Shown: positions 26,038-35,402, counted from the stretch's first letter. The stretch is 64,000 nt of DNA from Paenibacillus apiarius (GCF_017052585.1 NZ_JAFFHZ010000001.1:5394001-5458000), one strand, 5' to 3'. Numbers and translations: made by a program. The notes: generated by a model not told the origin, from the letters alone.

Positions 26038-26486
26038 CCAAAATCCATGAAAAACGACAATTGGTAATGAAAGCGCATGAAAAGTTTTGATTTTAGCACA
26101 AATTGCGTCAGATTTAAAAAAATATGTGCAAATAGAGTGCTTTATATTATGTCTTCAATTTAATATGATGAAGATATTGTTAGGAGCATTTTGGAAATCC
26201 TCGCAAAATGCTTGAATGAGTTGCCCCCCTCACCCTAACTCATTCGTATCAGGTACTGGATTGGTCCTCACTTTACCGGTGTGTGCCGAATTCGTATACG
26301 GTTGCAACCCGATCCTCATTGCAGCCGCTCCTTAAATTATGGAATGTGGAAATGAAAGGCCGCTTTATGATGCAAGCTCGTTAACGCCAACAACTAACGG
26401 GTATGCTGTGCTGTCCGAAAATGTGAAAACAAACGCAAAGTAGGCTGAAAACAGTTGCTCAGGAACTGACAGGATGGAGGAAGCAG
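26038..26486 (+). promoter_or_regulatory. long untranslated region upstream of urease with two consecutive stem-loops
   Basis: No gene. At 26186-26211 GCATTTTG/CAAAATGC encloses a 10-nt loop, and two bases later GAATGAGTT (26214-26222) pairs perfectly with AACTCATTC (26237-26245) around a C-rich loop. ATGAAAGCGCATGAA at 26067-26081 matches the catabolite response (cre) consensus with one mismatch. The sequence is AT-rich up to about 26180 and mixed afterwards. The promoter is probably in the AT-rich part. The ureA ribosome binding site (GGATGGAGG) ends the region. Confidence 0.5.
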
Positions 26487-26789
26487 ATGAGATTGACACC
26501 TCGAGAGCAAGAAAAACTAATGATCGTAGTCGCCGCCGATCTCGCGCGAAGACGCAAAGACCGCGGTCTAAAGCTCAACTATCCGGAAGCGGTTGCGCTG
26601 ATAACGTATGAAATTATGGAAGGGGCACGGGATGGCAAAACGGTCGCTCAATTGATGAGCGAAGGCGCGACGATTTTGTCGCGGGCAGACGTCATGGAAG
26701 GCATTGCTGAAATGATACCTGATATTCAAGTAGAAGTGACGTTCCCCGATGGGACGAAGCTGGTAACCGTTCATGATCCGATTCGTTAA
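26487..26789 (+). CDS. ureA: urease subunit gamma
   Basis: A 100-residue structural subunit of urease, the cytoplasmic nickel enzyme that hydrolyses urea to ammonia and carbamate. The start [20 protein letters not shown] and the block [20 protein letters not shown] are characteristic of UreA, and the length is exact. First gene of ureABCEFGD. ATG 26487 follows GGATGGAGG. Confidence 0.97.
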   Translation: MRLTPREQEKLMIVVAADLARRRKDRGLKLNYPEAVALITYEIMEGARDGKTVAQLMSEGATILSRADVMEGIAEMIPDIQVEVTFPDGTKLVTVHDPIR

Positions 26790-26846
26790 ATAGGCAGGAT
26801 TGCATGACTGACCGAACAAGCATTCTACATCCAAGGGGGAAGCAAT

Positions 26847-27233
26847 TTGATTCCAGGTGAATATATTTTGCGTGACGATGAAATCGTTTGCAACGATGGG
26901 CGTAAGACGTTTGCCATCGAAGTGCTTAATGTCGGCGATCGCCCGATACAGGTCGGATCGCATTTTCACTTCTATGAGGTGAACCGCGCGTTGCAATTTA
27001 ACAGGGAGGCCGTATTCGGGATGCATTTGAACGTTCCTTCCGGCGCGGCCGTGCGCTTTGAGCCGGGAGATGTCAAGGAAGTGGAGCTGGTTCCGTTTGC
27101 GGGTGAACGCAAAGTGTATGGATTGAACAACTTGACTGAGGGATCAATGGACGAGAGAGTGCTCATTGCCACCAATTATTCGAGTCCGCCTCTCAAATCC
27201 GGGGGAGTCGTGGAAACGGGGGCGGAGCAATGA
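26847..27233 (+). CDS. ureB: urease subunit beta
   Basis: A 128-residue beta subunit. [18 protein letters not shown] at the start and [19 protein letters not shown] in the middle are hallmark UreB sequence. It starts 57 bp after ureA behind AAGGGGGAAG (TTG/ATT start region; the first Met-coding start codon read is TTG 26847). Its last codons overlap the ureC start by four bases (ATGA), which supports translational coupling. Confidence 0.96.
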   Translation: MIPGEYILRDDEIVCNDGRKTFAIEVLNVGDRPIQVGSHFHFYEVNRALQFNREAVFGMHLNVPSGAAVRFEPGDVKEVELVPFAGERKVYGLNNLTEGSMDERVLIATNYSSPPLKSGGVVETGAEQ

Positions 27234-28945
27234 CTTTTCGCATGTCGAGACGGCAATATGCGGACATATTCGGCCCGACAACAGGCGATGCGGTTCGCTT
27301 GGCGGATAGCGAGCTGTTCATTGAGATAGAACGGGACTTCACACGTTACGGGGATGAGGCCAAGTTCGGCGGGGGCAAGTCGATACGCGACGGCATGGGA
27401 CTGCATCCGTTGATTACGCGTGAAGAGGGAGCGCTGGATCTGGTCATTACCAATGCGATCGTGGTTGATTATACCGGCATCTATAAGGCGGATATCGGAA
27501 TACGCGACGGGAAGATCGCGGGAATCGGCAAAAGCGGGAATCCGCTTGTCATGGATGGCGTCGACTTAATTATCGGGGCCTGCACCGAAATTATTTCCGC
27601 CGAGGGGCTTATCGTGACCGCAGGAGGCATCGACACGCATGTGCACTTCATTAATCCGTATCAGGTGGAGCACGCTTTGTCTTCCGGGCTTACGACGCTA
27701 ATCGGCGGCGGGACGGGACCTGCGGAGGGATCGAAAGCGACGACGTGCACCCCGGGCGAGTGGCATATCCATCGGATGCTGGAAGCGGCGGAAGGCTTGC
27801 CAATCAACGTCGGCTTTCTCGGCAAAGGCAGCGGCGCTCGCGAAGAGCCGATGATCGAGCAGATCCGGGCCGGAGCGATTGGCCTGAAGGTGCATGAGGA
27901 TTGGGGGGCGACGGCGTCCGCCATTGATCATTCCCTGCGGGTTGCGGACAAGCATGACGTTCAGGTGGCGCTTCATTCCGATACGCTGAACGAAAGCGGG
28001 TTCGTCGAAGATACGATCGCTGCCATTAAAGGCAGAATCATTCACACCTATCATACGGAAGGCGCCGGCGGAGGGCATGCGCCCGATATGATTAAGATGG
28101 CGGGCTTGGCCAACGTGCTGCCATCCTCGACCAATCCGACGCGGCCATTCACCATCAATACAGTGGATGAGCATCTTGACATGCTGATGGTCTGCCATCA
28201 TCTGGACCCGTGCGTGCCTGAGGATGTCGCCTTTGCCGACTCGCGCATTCGCTGCGAGACGATCGCGGCGGAAGATATTCTGCATGATCTGGGCGTGTTC
28301 AGCATGGTCAGTTCGGATTCCCAGGCGATGGGCCGCGTGGGGGAAGTGATCACGAGAACATGGCAGACCGCTGATAAGATGAAAAAGCAGCGCGGCAAGC
28401 TGCATGAGGATAAGGGAACGGCTGGCGACAATTTCCGGATCAAACGATATATTGCGAAATATACGATCAACCCGGCATTGACCCACGGAATCGCCGATTA
28501 TGTCGGTTCGATCGAAGTCGGGAAAATCGCCGATTTGGTCATTTGGCATCCGGCTTTCTTCGGCGTAAAGCCTGAATTGGTGTTGAAGAACGGGTTCGTC
28601 GCTCATAGCTTGATGGGGGATCCGAATGCATCCATTCCGACGCCGCAGCCGTACATCTATCGGCCGATGTATGCCGCAGTCGGGAAAGCATTGGCCCGCA
28701 GCTCCATTACGTTCGTTTCACACGCTGCATTGGATGCGGATGTGCCTGCGAAGCTGGGCCTTGACAAAATCGTGCTGCCGGTTCGGGGCATCCGTCGGGT
28801 GACGAAGCAAGATATGGCCCTGAACGGGGAAACGCCGGACATCCAAGTGGATCCCCAGACCTATGAAGTGCGGGTGAACGGAGAACTGCTGACATGTGAT
28901 CCGGTCGCTGTCGTGCCGATGGCTCAGCGCTATTTCTTGTTTTAA
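27230..28945 (+). CDS. ureC: urease subunit alpha (catalytic)
   Basis: The 571-residue catalytic subunit holding the two-nickel centre. Seen: the amidohydrolase metal motif HVHFINP near residue 137, the carbamylated lysine in [12 protein letters not shown] near 220, nickel-binding histidines in [11 protein letters not shown] and [15 protein letters not shown], and the mobile-flap cysteine in [10 protein letters not shown] near residue 320. The full start [16 protein letters not shown] is present. Everything needed for activity is there and the length is normal. Starts inside the ureB stop. Confidence 0.98.
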   Translation: MTFRMSRRQYADIFGPTTGDAVRLADSELFIEIERDFTRYGDEAKFGGGKSIRDGMGLHPLITREEGALDLVITNAIVVDYTGIYKADIGIRDGKIAGIGKSGNPLVMDGVDLIIGACTEIISAEGLIVTAGGIDTHVHFINPYQVEHALSSGLTTLIGGGTGPAEGSKATTCTPGEWHIHRMLEAAEGLPINVGFLGKGSGAREEPMIEQIRAGAIGLKVHEDWGATASAIDHSLRVADKHDVQVALHSDTLNESGFVEDTIAAIKGRIIHTYHTEGAGGGHAPDMIKMAGLANVLPSSTNPTRPFTINTVDEHLDMLMVCHHLDPCVPEDVAFADSRIRCETIAAEDILHDLGVFSMVSSDSQAMGRVGEVITRTWQTADKMKKQRGKLHEDKGTAGDNFRIKRYIAKYTINPALTHGIADYVGSIEVGKIADLVIWHPAFFGVKPELVLKNGFVAHSLMGDPNASIPTPQPYIYRPMYAAVGKALARSSITFVSHAALDADVPAKLGLDKIVLPVRGIRRVTKQDMALNGETPDIQVDPQTYEVRVNGELLTCDPVAVVPMAQRYFLF

Positions 28946-28991
28946 TTCAGAAACTGAACCGCAGAAAATTTGTATTGAGGAGAATGGGAAC

Positions 28992-29444
28992 ATGATCATT
29001 GAACAAATTGCTGGTCGGCTGGAGCAGCTTGCTCCGGAAGAACGTTCAAGCCGTCACATGGAAAAGGTATATATGCCAAGCGAAGATATGCTGAAAAAAA
29101 TTCAGCGCGTGACGACCGATCACGGGACGGAGCTCGGCATTCGCCTGACACAGAAAGCCGATCTCGCCGATGGCGATATATTGCACATGGATGAGCACAA
29201 CATGATCGTCATCGAAGTGCTGCCTGACGATGTGCTCGTCATTAGCCCGAGAGCGATGCAGGAGATGGGGGAAATTGCCCACAAGCTGGGGAACCGCCAT
29301 TTGCCTGCGCAATTCGAAGGCTCCCAGATGATCGTTCAATACGATTATCTTGTGGAGGAGCAGTTGACTCAAGACGGGATTCCGTTCGTGCGCGAGAAGA
29401 AGAAAGTGAAGCAAGCGTTCCGTCATGTGGGACACAAGCACTGA
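28992..29444 (+). CDS. ureE: urease accessory protein UreE (nickel metallochaperone)
   Basis: A 150-residue UreE, which binds nickel and hands it to UreG. ATG 28992 follows GAGGAGAATGGG. The N-terminal peptide-binding domain ends around residue 75; the C-terminal metal-binding domain contains GNRHLPAQFEG with the conserved His, and the protein ends FRHVGHKH, a short histidine tail that could bind extra nickel. Overlaps ureF by 20 bases. Confidence 0.95.
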   Translation: MIIEQIAGRLEQLAPEERSSRHMEKVYMPSEDMLKKIQRVTTDHGTELGIRLTQKADLADGDILHMDEHNMIVIEVLPDDVLVISPRAMQEMGEIAHKLGNRHLPAQFEGSQMIVQYDYLVEEQLTQDGIPFVREKKKVKQAFRHVGHKH

Positions 29445-30123
29445 TTCGCTGCTGTCGCTGCTGCAGTGGTGCGATTCGAACTTCCCTTCGGGCGCGTTCA
29501 ATCATTCCTTCGGTTTGGAAACGTATATCCAGGAAGGCAAGATTGTTGACAAAGCCACCTTTGCGGCTTGGCTGGAGATGTATGTCAACGAACAGTTCAT
29601 CTATTCCGATGGACTGGCCTGCCGGCTCGCCTTTGAAGCGCTGGCGGACAACCGTCTGGATGATATATGGGAGCTGGACCGGTTAATGACGGTTCAGAAT
29701 CTCTCGCGTGAATCGAGAGAAGGCGCACGCAGAATCGGGGAAAGAATGATCAAGCTTGGCACGGAGCTATACAAATGTCCGCATCTGCAGCATTACCGGG
29801 AACGAGTGGAGGCAAAGCGCGCCTTCGGTCATCCGGCAATAGCGTTTGCCATTATTGCCCGCCATGTCGGCGTCTCGAAGCAGACAACTGTATTGGCACA
29901 TCTGTATTCCTCCTTGTCCAGCATGGTTCAGAACGGCGTGCGGGCCATTCCGCTCGGGCAGACGGAAGGGCAGAAGCTATTATCCGAATTGCAGTCTTTG
30001 CTGAAGGAAGCGGCAAAAAACCTGGAAGAGCTGTCTAGCGATGATATCGGTATCGTATCACCTGGTTTGGAGTGGTCTCAAATGAAGCATGAACGGATCC
30101 ATATCCGACTTTTCATGTCGTAA
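29425..30123 (+). CDS. ureF: urease accessory protein UreF
   Basis: A 232-residue UreF, which with UreD and UreG forms the complex that delivers nickel to apo-urease and acts as a GTPase checkpoint. The conserved start LLSLLQWCDSNFPSGAFNHS, then FGLETYIQEGK, is clear, as is GHPAIAFAIIARHVGV. Its ATG lies inside the end of ureE. 54 bp separate it from ureG. Confidence 0.96.
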   Translation: MWDTSTDSLLSLLQWCDSNFPSGAFNHSFGLETYIQEGKIVDKATFAAWLEMYVNEQFIYSDGLACRLAFEALADNRLDDIWELDRLMTVQNLSRESREGARRIGERMIKLGTELYKCPHLQHYRERVEAKRAFGHPAIAFAIIARHVGVSKQTTVLAHLYSSLSSMVQNGVRAIPLGQTEGQKLLSELQSLLKEAAKNLEELSSDDIGIVSPGLEWSQMKHERIHIRLFMS

Positions 30124-30177
30124 TAGATTGTGAATAGCATAACTTACAGCACAGACTGATGGGAAAGAGGGAGTGCA

Positions 30178-30789
30178 ATGAAACCGGTTAAAATAGGGGT
30201 AGGCGGTCCTGTCGGGGCCGGCAAAACGATGCTTGTCGAGAAAATTACCCGGCGCATGCATGAACAGTACAGCATGGCGGTCGTGACCAACGACATATAT
30301 ACGAAGGAAGACGCGAAAATTCTGATTCATACAGGTGTGCTCCCTGCCAACCGGATTATCGGCGTGGAGACGGGCGGTTGTCCGCATACGGCCATTCGCG
30401 AAGATGCGTCCATGAACTTCGCGGCGATTGATGAACTGATAGCACGCCACCCTGACGTGGAAATCGTATTTGTGGAGAGCGGAGGAGATAACCTCGCGGC
30501 TACGTTTAGCCCCGAGCTGGTTGATTTCTCTATTTACATTATCGACGTCGCTCAGGGCGAAAAGATCCCGCGCAAGGGCGGGCAAGGGATGATCAAATCC
30601 GACCTGTTCATTATTAACAAGACCGACCTGGCTCCATACGTCGGTGCGGATTTGAACGTGATGGAAGCGGATACGCTTGCCTTCCGCGGCAACAAACCGT
30701 TCTTCTTCACGAATCTGAAAGACGAGTCGGGCTTGGATGAGGTCGTCGCTTGGATTCAGAAAAATGCGATGTTAACAGGATTGGAATAA
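30178..30789 (+). CDS. ureG: urease accessory GTPase UreG
   Basis: A 203-residue SIMIBI-class GTPase that powers nickel insertion. The P-loop [14 protein letters not shown] is at residues 8-21, the nickel-related CPH motif in [13 protein letters not shown] near 75, the Walker-B-like [18 protein letters not shown] near 100 and the base-recognition motif NKTDL near 145. No histidine-rich N-terminus. One base separates its stop from the ureD start. Confidence 0.98.
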   Translation: MKPVKIGVGGPVGAGKTMLVEKITRRMHEQYSMAVVTNDIYTKEDAKILIHTGVLPANRIIGVETGGCPHTAIREDASMNFAAIDELIARHPDVEIVFVESGGDNLAATFSPELVDFSIYIIDVAQGEKIPRKGGQGMIKSDLFIINKTDLAPYVGADLNVMEADTLAFRGNKPFFFTNLKDESGLDEVVAWIQKNAMLTGLE

Positions 30790-30790
30790 G

Positions 30791-31615
30791 ATGCGGCCAT
30801 GGACGGGAATGCTGCGGCTGGCGGTCGAGAACAGACAGGGCAGAACGGCTGCCGCGCACGCATATCATCAAGGCGCTTACAAAATCGCCCGTCCCATGTA
30901 CCCGGATAATACCGGTCAGGTCTATTATTATGTCATGAACCCGGGCGGGGGATATGTGGATGGAGACCGGTACTTGATGGAACTGGAGCTGGGTGAACAG
31001 GCGCAGGCGCTCATCACGACGCAATCGTCGACGAAAATATACAGGACGCCGAATCAGCCTGTGCTGCAGCTGACCGAGGTTATCCTGAAGCAAGGAAGCT
31101 GCCTCGAATGGCTGCCGGACCCTATTATCGCTTACCGGGATGCCCGTTACGAACAGCGCACGGTCATCCGCATGGAGAGAAGCGCTGCGCTTATAAGCGC
31201 GGAAATGATTACTCCGGGCTGGTCCCCGGATGGAATGCAGTTCTCCTACGATGAACTGGCGCTCAAAACGGATATTTACATGGATGGGCTGCGGGTTTTG
31301 TACGACAATCTGAAGCTTCGTCCACGCGGGCGGCAGATGCTGGACATGGGTCGTATGGATGGACAGACCCATCTTGGCTCGATGTTCGTTATCGGGGAAC
31401 GGGCAACGCCGGAGTTCATCGAGCGGATGTGCGAGGAGATCGGGCTGGACTCGATGCCTGGCCGAATCGGATTGTCCCAGCTTATTGTGCCGGGATTCGC
31501 GGTCCGGATGCTGGGGAGTTCGACGCAGCAAATGGAAAAAGTGTTCGGCGTGATCATCAATTATGTGCGTGGGCAATGGTTCGGCAAAGAACGATTGGCG
31601 CTGCGGAAATATTGA
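30791..31615 (+). CDS. ureD: urease accessory protein UreD/UreH
   Basis: A 274-residue scaffold of the urease activation complex. Family features include MNPGGGYVDGDRYLMELELG near residue 50, the ALITTQSSTKIYRTP block near 75 and WLPDPIIAYRDARYEQRT near 110. The order ureABCEFGD is that of Gram-positive urease operons. No UreH-type or NixA nickel permease gene follows, so nickel must enter by another route. Confidence 0.94.
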   Translation: MRPWTGMLRLAVENRQGRTAAAHAYHQGAYKIARPMYPDNTGQVYYYVMNPGGGYVDGDRYLMELELGEQAQALITTQSSTKIYRTPNQPVLQLTEVILKQGSCLEWLPDPIIAYRDARYEQRTVIRMERSAALISAEMITPGWSPDGMQFSYDELALKTDIYMDGLRVLYDNLKLRPRGRQMLDMGRMDGQTHLGSMFVIGERATPEFIERMCEEIGLDSMPGRIGLSQLIVPGFAVRMLGSSTQQMEKVFGVIINYVRGQWFGKERLALRKY

Positions 31616-31655
31616 GCCCGGGGAAAAATACGCTAAGTCATCATAATGAGGCATT

Positions 31656-31694
31656 GGCAAGCAAGCGGCTAGGCAATAGGGCCGCTTGCTTGCC
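31656..31694 (+). terminator. strong hairpin after the urease operon, no T-tract
   Basis: GGCAAGCAAGCGGC (31656-31669) pairs perfectly over 14 bp with GCCGCTTGCTTGCC (31681-31694). No T-run follows on the plus strand, so it may protect the mRNA 3' end rather than terminate on its own. Confidence 0.6.
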
Positions 31695-31898
31695 ATGCCA
31701 GGGCAAATCTGGGGGCAGAGAGCCGTTATAAGTGTTGGCGCCAATGTGTTCACACCTATCAAATCTATGGTGCGCCAGGTTGCTTCTGCCGAGATTAATT
31801 GTACTCTGCTGAACAAAGTAATGGTACAATGTTCACATAAAAGCAGTGGGGATTTACCACAATACGAGATACTAACACAACTGAGGCAGGGAATATGG

Positions 31899-32690
31899 AT
31901 GCAAAAAGAGCACAGCAGAGTTAATGAAATGGCTTGGAACCAAAGTGCTTATGACGCTTGGGTAAACCGTTATGGCTCTCCGGCTGAGGCCGCATTGAAA
32001 ATCAAGCAAAATCCGGAGGCGAGGCTGAAGACATTCTATAAGCACATAGGGGACGTGAAAGGTAAGAAAGTTGCCAATCTGCTGGGTTCTCATGGAAGCA
32101 AAGGCGTTGCCATGGCCTTGCTTGGCGCCGATGTCACGATTGTCGATATCGCATCTGAAAATGAACGGTATGCGACCGAACTGGCGCGTGAAGCAGGGGT
32201 GAACATCAATTACATTGTGTCCGACGTTCTAGAGCTGCCTGACTCCGTTCTGACGGCGGATTACGATCTGGTCATTATGGAGTTCGGCATCTTGCATTAC
32301 TTTGTTGATTTGAAGCCGCTGTCCGATACTATCGCCAGCATGCTTAGGTTCGGGGGACGATTGATTTTGCAGGATTTCCATCCGATTACGACGAAGCTGA
32401 TTACATCTCGGGGCTCGACGGCCAAGGTGCGCAAGCATAAAGTGACAGGCGACTACTTTGATACGTCTCTGGAAGAGACTGAGGTAGCCTATGCTAAGTT
32501 TATACCGGGACAGACGGCTGTCATGGAGAAGGTTCTGCATCGCAAATGGACGCTTGGCGAGATTGTGACCGGCATCGCGAGCAGCGGTCTCGTTGTCAAG
32601 CTGCTGGAAGAGGAGCCTAATAAGTCCTCCGATGTATATGATAAAGGCATTCCCAAATCCTTCACATTGGTGGCAGAGAAACTGCTGTAA
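31899..32690 (+). CDS. SAM-dependent class I methyltransferase
   Basis: A 263-residue protein from ATG 31899 (MQKEHSRVNEMAWNQSAYDAW); upstream in-frame starts overlap the hairpin region. The Rossmann SAM-binding motif I is degenerate but placed correctly (KKVANLLGSHGSKGVAMALLG), with motif II acidic residue in VTIVDIASENERYA and motif IV as DYDLVIMEFGILHYF. It then has LRFGGRLILQDFHP, like UbiE/YafE-type small-molecule methyltransferases. Substrate unknown. It is followed 44 bp later by a FabZ-like gene and may form an operon with it. Confidence 0.8.
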   Translation: MQKEHSRVNEMAWNQSAYDAWVNRYGSPAEAALKIKQNPEARLKTFYKHIGDVKGKKVANLLGSHGSKGVAMALLGADVTIVDIASENERYATELAREAGVNINYIVSDVLELPDSVLTADYDLVIMEFGILHYFVDLKPLSDTIASMLRFGGRLILQDFHPITTKLITSRGSTAKVRKHKVTGDYFDTSLEETEVAYAKFIPGQTAVMEKVLHRKWTLGEIVTGIASSGLVVKLLEEEPNKSSDVYDKGIPKSFTLVAEKLL

Positions 32691-32734
32691 TGATGCTTGG
32701 GAGTGAGTGCTGTACGAACGGGAGGAGAGCAGAT

Positions 32735-33172
32735 ATGGACATAAACGAAATCACGAGCGTTCTTCCGCACAGGTATCCTTTTCTAATGGTCGACCGAGTG
32801 TCGGAGCTTGAGCCGGGAAAATGGGTGAAAGGCTATAAGAACGTAACGCCCAATGAATGGTTTATGAACGAGGCCCAGCCTCATATGCCAGGCACAATGA
32901 TTGTCGAGGCACTTGCTCAGCTGGGGGCGTTCGCAACGACGAGGAGCGGGAGCGGGCTTGGATTTCTTTCTTCACTCAAAGGGGTGGAGATGACGGGAAT
33001 GGCCCGGCCTGGCGACCGGGTGCATTTGTATTATGAGGTCATTCGGCACAAGAAAGGATTCACTCTTGGCAGAGGGCAGGCCTCTGTCGAGGGCAATGTA
33101 ATTGTAAAGGTAGGCGAATTGATGTTTTATACGGCACCTTCGGATACATCAATTGCGCAGCCTGCACAGTAG
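32735..33172 (+). CDS. FabZ-like hotdog-fold protein lacking the catalytic His loop
   Basis: A 145-residue hotdog protein from ATG 32735 behind GGGAGGAG. Most of it fits beta-hydroxyacyl-ACP dehydratase FabZ: PHRYPFLMVDRV at residues 10-21, MIVEALAQLG with the catalytic Glu near 57, and the RPGDRVHLYYEV block near 90. However, the canonical stretch between NEPFF and PG, which holds GHFPG with the catalytic histidine, is here NEWFMNEAQPHMPG, about three residues shorter and without GHFPG. It is thus either an altered dehydratase using another His or a non-catalytic acyl-binding relative. The housekeeping fabZ is presumably elsewhere. Confidence 0.78.
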   Translation: MDINEITSVLPHRYPFLMVDRVSELEPGKWVKGYKNVTPNEWFMNEAQPHMPGTMIVEALAQLGAFATTRSGSGLGFLSSLKGVEMTGMARPGDRVHLYYEVIRHKKGFTLGRGQASVEGNVIVKVGELMFYTAPSDTSIAQPAQ

Positions 33173-33195
33173 CCGAAGGCGATGGGCTTGAGTTA

Positions 33196-33223
33196 GGGAT
33201 CTGTGCCGGCAGATCCCTTTTTT
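33196..33223 (+). terminator. Rho-independent terminator
   Basis: GGGATCTG pairs with CAGATCCC around TGCCGG, followed by TTTTTT, 23 bases after the FabZ-like stop. Confidence 0.92.
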
Positions 33224-33268
33224 GCGACCGTTCGGAACGCGTGATCTGGATATGGCCAGCCCGCTTCG

Positions 33269-33955
33269 TTATTGCATCAAGCCGGCTCTTTTTAAAAACT
33301 GGCGCAGGATGTTCTTCTGATACTTGACCCGAATAGAGTGGGGCAAGCTCCAGGATGTTTCGACGGTAACCGCATTGGCTTGCAACAGACGGGCGGCCGC
33401 CGTGCGGCCCGATCCCGGCAGTTCGCGCAGCCGAACGGTAAAATGCGTGGCTTGTCGTTCAATCGATCGATTGATGCGCTTTACGATTTGTCTGACTGTT
33501 TTTACGGATGGACTGCGACGGTCTGTCAGCAGCGATTGGCCCAGAACCTTCGGGTTAAGCCGGGAAAGTCCATTGGCTTCGTGCATGTCTATATACCAGG
33601 CTGGCCGGTATTGATCGGCCAATCGAAACAAATGCGCAGACAAGGGGTGGCGTGGCTTATCATGGGCTTTGCGCGGAAAGGTGCGATTCAAATCAGGAAT
33701 TCCCCGAATTCGCTTTTTATAAGCTTGTTGATTGACAAGCGGAACGATAATGAGGGTCCCTTTATGCAGTTGGAGAAGTCCCTTCTGCAGGGAGTGAACG
33801 AACTGCTTTGCCGCACTTACGCTCGCGGTTTCATTCCCGTGAATACCAGCCGTTATCATGACAGTGGCTCCATCGCCTGAACCCTTGACAATGTAATAAG
33901 GGGTATGGAATTTCGTGCCGATCGCCAGTTCCCCCTGCATGATATCCATTTGCAT
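33269..33955 (-). CDS. M14 / succinylglutamate desuccinylase-aspartoacylase-like metalloenzyme
   Basis: A 228-residue predicted zinc carboxypeptidase/aspartoacylase-fold protein. The zinc ligands appear as HxxE in ITAGIHGNETASV (near residue 38) with a further DMHE motif in YIDMHEANG near residue 118, and a C-terminal acidic residue in VTVETSW is placed like the catalytic Glu. RIRGIPDLNRTFPR is typical of the family's substrate loop. No signal peptide, so cytoplasmic. Substrate unknown. The start ATG 33955 lies five bases after GGAGG; it is divergent from the MFS gene. Confidence 0.82.
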   Translation of the reverse strand: MQMDIMQGELAIGTKFHTPYYIVKGSGDGATVMITAGIHGNETASVSAAKQFVHSLQKGLLQLHKGTLIIVPLVNQQAYKKRIRGIPDLNRTFPRKAHDKPRHPLSAHLFRLADQYRPAWYIDMHEANGLSRLNPKVLGQSLLTDRRSPSVKTVRQIVKRINRSIERQATHFTVRLRELPGSGRTAAARLLQANAVTVETSWSLPHSIRVKYQKNILRQFLKRAGLMQ

Positions 33956-34116
33956 TCACCTCCACCCTCCATGTTACTTATTAAGGTACGAACATGAATG
34001 CGATCGCGTAACGGGCAAACAACATGTCAAGGGCGATCATTTCGTCTTGGCTGGTCCCTTTTCACAACGGTTAGCAATCTAGAGATGAGCTTGACTAAAT
34101 CGGCATCATGTGAAAT

Positions 34117-34147
34117 ACTATTATTGTTTCCAGGAAACAATAATAGT
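34117..34147. promoter_or_regulatory. 31-bp palindromic operator upstream of the MFS-marR pair
   Basis: ACTATTATTGTTTCC and its exact complement GGAAACAATAATAGT flank a single A. A TTGACT -35-like hexamer lies at 34091-34096, so the palindrome covers the place of the -10 region. It ends 23 bases before the MFS start. Its natural reader is the MarR-type repressor encoded two genes on; binding there would block transcription. Confidence 0.78.
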
Positions 34148-34170
34148 GACAACGGAAGGCGGTACTAGTT

Positions 34171-35373
34171 ATGGCATCACAACACAAACATGTTGCCTCG
34201 CCGGCATTTTTGCTCTATTTAGTGTGCATCAGCGCGTTGCTGGCATCGGTGACACAAAATATTTATTCCCCCATTGTGCCCTTGTTAAGAGATTCGTTTC
34301 AAGTGCCATTGCATTTCATCAACTTTTCTGTTTCGATTTTTATGTTCGTGCTCGCCATCATGCAGATCGTATATGGGCCGCTTATTGACGCCAAAGGCGG
34401 AAAAAGGGTTCTGCTGCCTGGCATTTTGTTAAGCGTTGCAGGCGCATTAGGCTGCGCGCTAACGTCCAGCTTCACTCTGTTTATCGTATTCAGAGTCGTT
34501 CAGGCAGCAGGGATCGCGGCGATCCCGCTCGTAGCGTCAACGACGATAAGCGAGCTATTCGAGGGTTCGGCCCGCGGGAACGCAATGAGCACGTACCAGA
34601 CGATGCTGGCGCTGGCGCCGGCCATCAGTCCGGTCGCAGGAGCGTTTATTGGTGAACAGGCCGGTTATCGCGGCATTTTTTTGTTCCTGGTCATCATCTC
34701 CGTTATCTTATTCGCCATGAATCTCAAATATTTTCCCAAGAGAACCGAACATCGAGCTGTTCATGCCAGAGGAAATTCTTTTCACAGATATGTCTTTGTC
34801 TTTAAAAGTAAATGGGGGCAAGCCATTATGGCAATCGGATTTATTCATTATTTCATCTACTTTGCCTTTCTCGTCAGTCTGCCTATCATATTGGCCGATC
34901 AGTACCACTTGGGATTGGGACTCATCGGACTCCTATATTTGCCGACGGCGGTCAGCACCATGCTTGGAAGCAGACTCTACAAGACCGTCCAGCAGAAGAT
35001 GGAACAGCGAACATTGCTCTTGCTGGGCAGCTTGCTGACCGCAGTCTGCGTCATTTTATTTGCGGTCACCAGCACGATTTCGATCGTCTTGCTCACTGTG
35101 TCCGCGATCCTATACGGTGTATGCTCGGGGCTGACGATGCCGACACATACCACTCTATTAGCGAACGAATTCGAGGGGAACCGGGGAACCGCAATGGGCG
35201 TATACAACTTGGTTCGCTATATGGGGATGGCGGCTGGTCCAATGGCAAGCAGTATATTATTATTAACTTTAAGCAACCTTTGGCTTTTCTTGCTGTTCGG
35301 GGTCACCTTTGCCGTCATCGTCTTCGTATTGGCGATTCGGATGAATGGCAAAGGCGATGTGTCGCCGAGCTAG
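34171..35373 (+). CDS. MFS transporter, drug efflux type
   Basis: A 400-residue protein with twelve hydrophobic segments. Loop motif A is visible between segments 2 and 3 (YGPLIDAKGGKRVLL), and motif C-like Gly/Pro-rich sequence in segment 5 (LALAPAISPVAGAFIG), the antiporter signature of the DHA1/DHA2-type drug:H+ exporters. No signal other than segment 1. The gene is followed by a MarR repressor 29 bp downstream and preceded by a palindromic operator, which is the usual layout of an inducible efflux pump. Substrate unknown. Confidence 0.88.
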   Translation: MASQHKHVASPAFLLYLVCISALLASVTQNIYSPIVPLLRDSFQVPLHFINFSVSIFMFVLAIMQIVYGPLIDAKGGKRVLLPGILLSVAGALGCALTSSFTLFIVFRVVQAAGIAAIPLVASTTISELFEGSARGNAMSTYQTMLALAPAISPVAGAFIGEQAGYRGIFLFLVIISVILFAMNLKYFPKRTEHRAVHARGNSFHRYVFVFKSKWGQAIMAIGFIHYFIYFAFLVSLPIILADQYHLGLGLIGLLYLPTAVSTMLGSRLYKTVQQKMEQRTLLLLGSLLTAVCVILFAVTSTISIVLLTVSAILYGVCSGLTMPTHTTLLANEFEGNRGTAMGVYNLVRYMGMAAGPMASSILLLTLSNLWLFLLFGVTFAVIVFVLAIRMNGKGDVSPS

Positions 35374-35402
35374 CATCAAGGAACTTGTAAAGGAGATATC
35401 AA

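Noticed and set aside
26067..26081. cre-like site before urease as a firm CcpA operator
   Set aside because: One mismatch to the consensus in an AT-rich region and about 400 bp from ureA; too weak to annotate as its own feature.
27698..28606. 302-codon minus-strand frame opposite ureC
   Set aside because: Complement of the highly conserved urease alpha gene; no start signal or family resemblance.
30707..31816. 369-codon minus-strand frame opposite ureD
   Set aside because: Same reasoning: it spans the ureG/ureD coding strand and its composition is that of an antisense shadow.
33338..33880. 180-codon plus-strand frame
   Set aside because: Opposite the M14-type gene, which has zinc-ligand motifs and a good start; the plus frame has neither.
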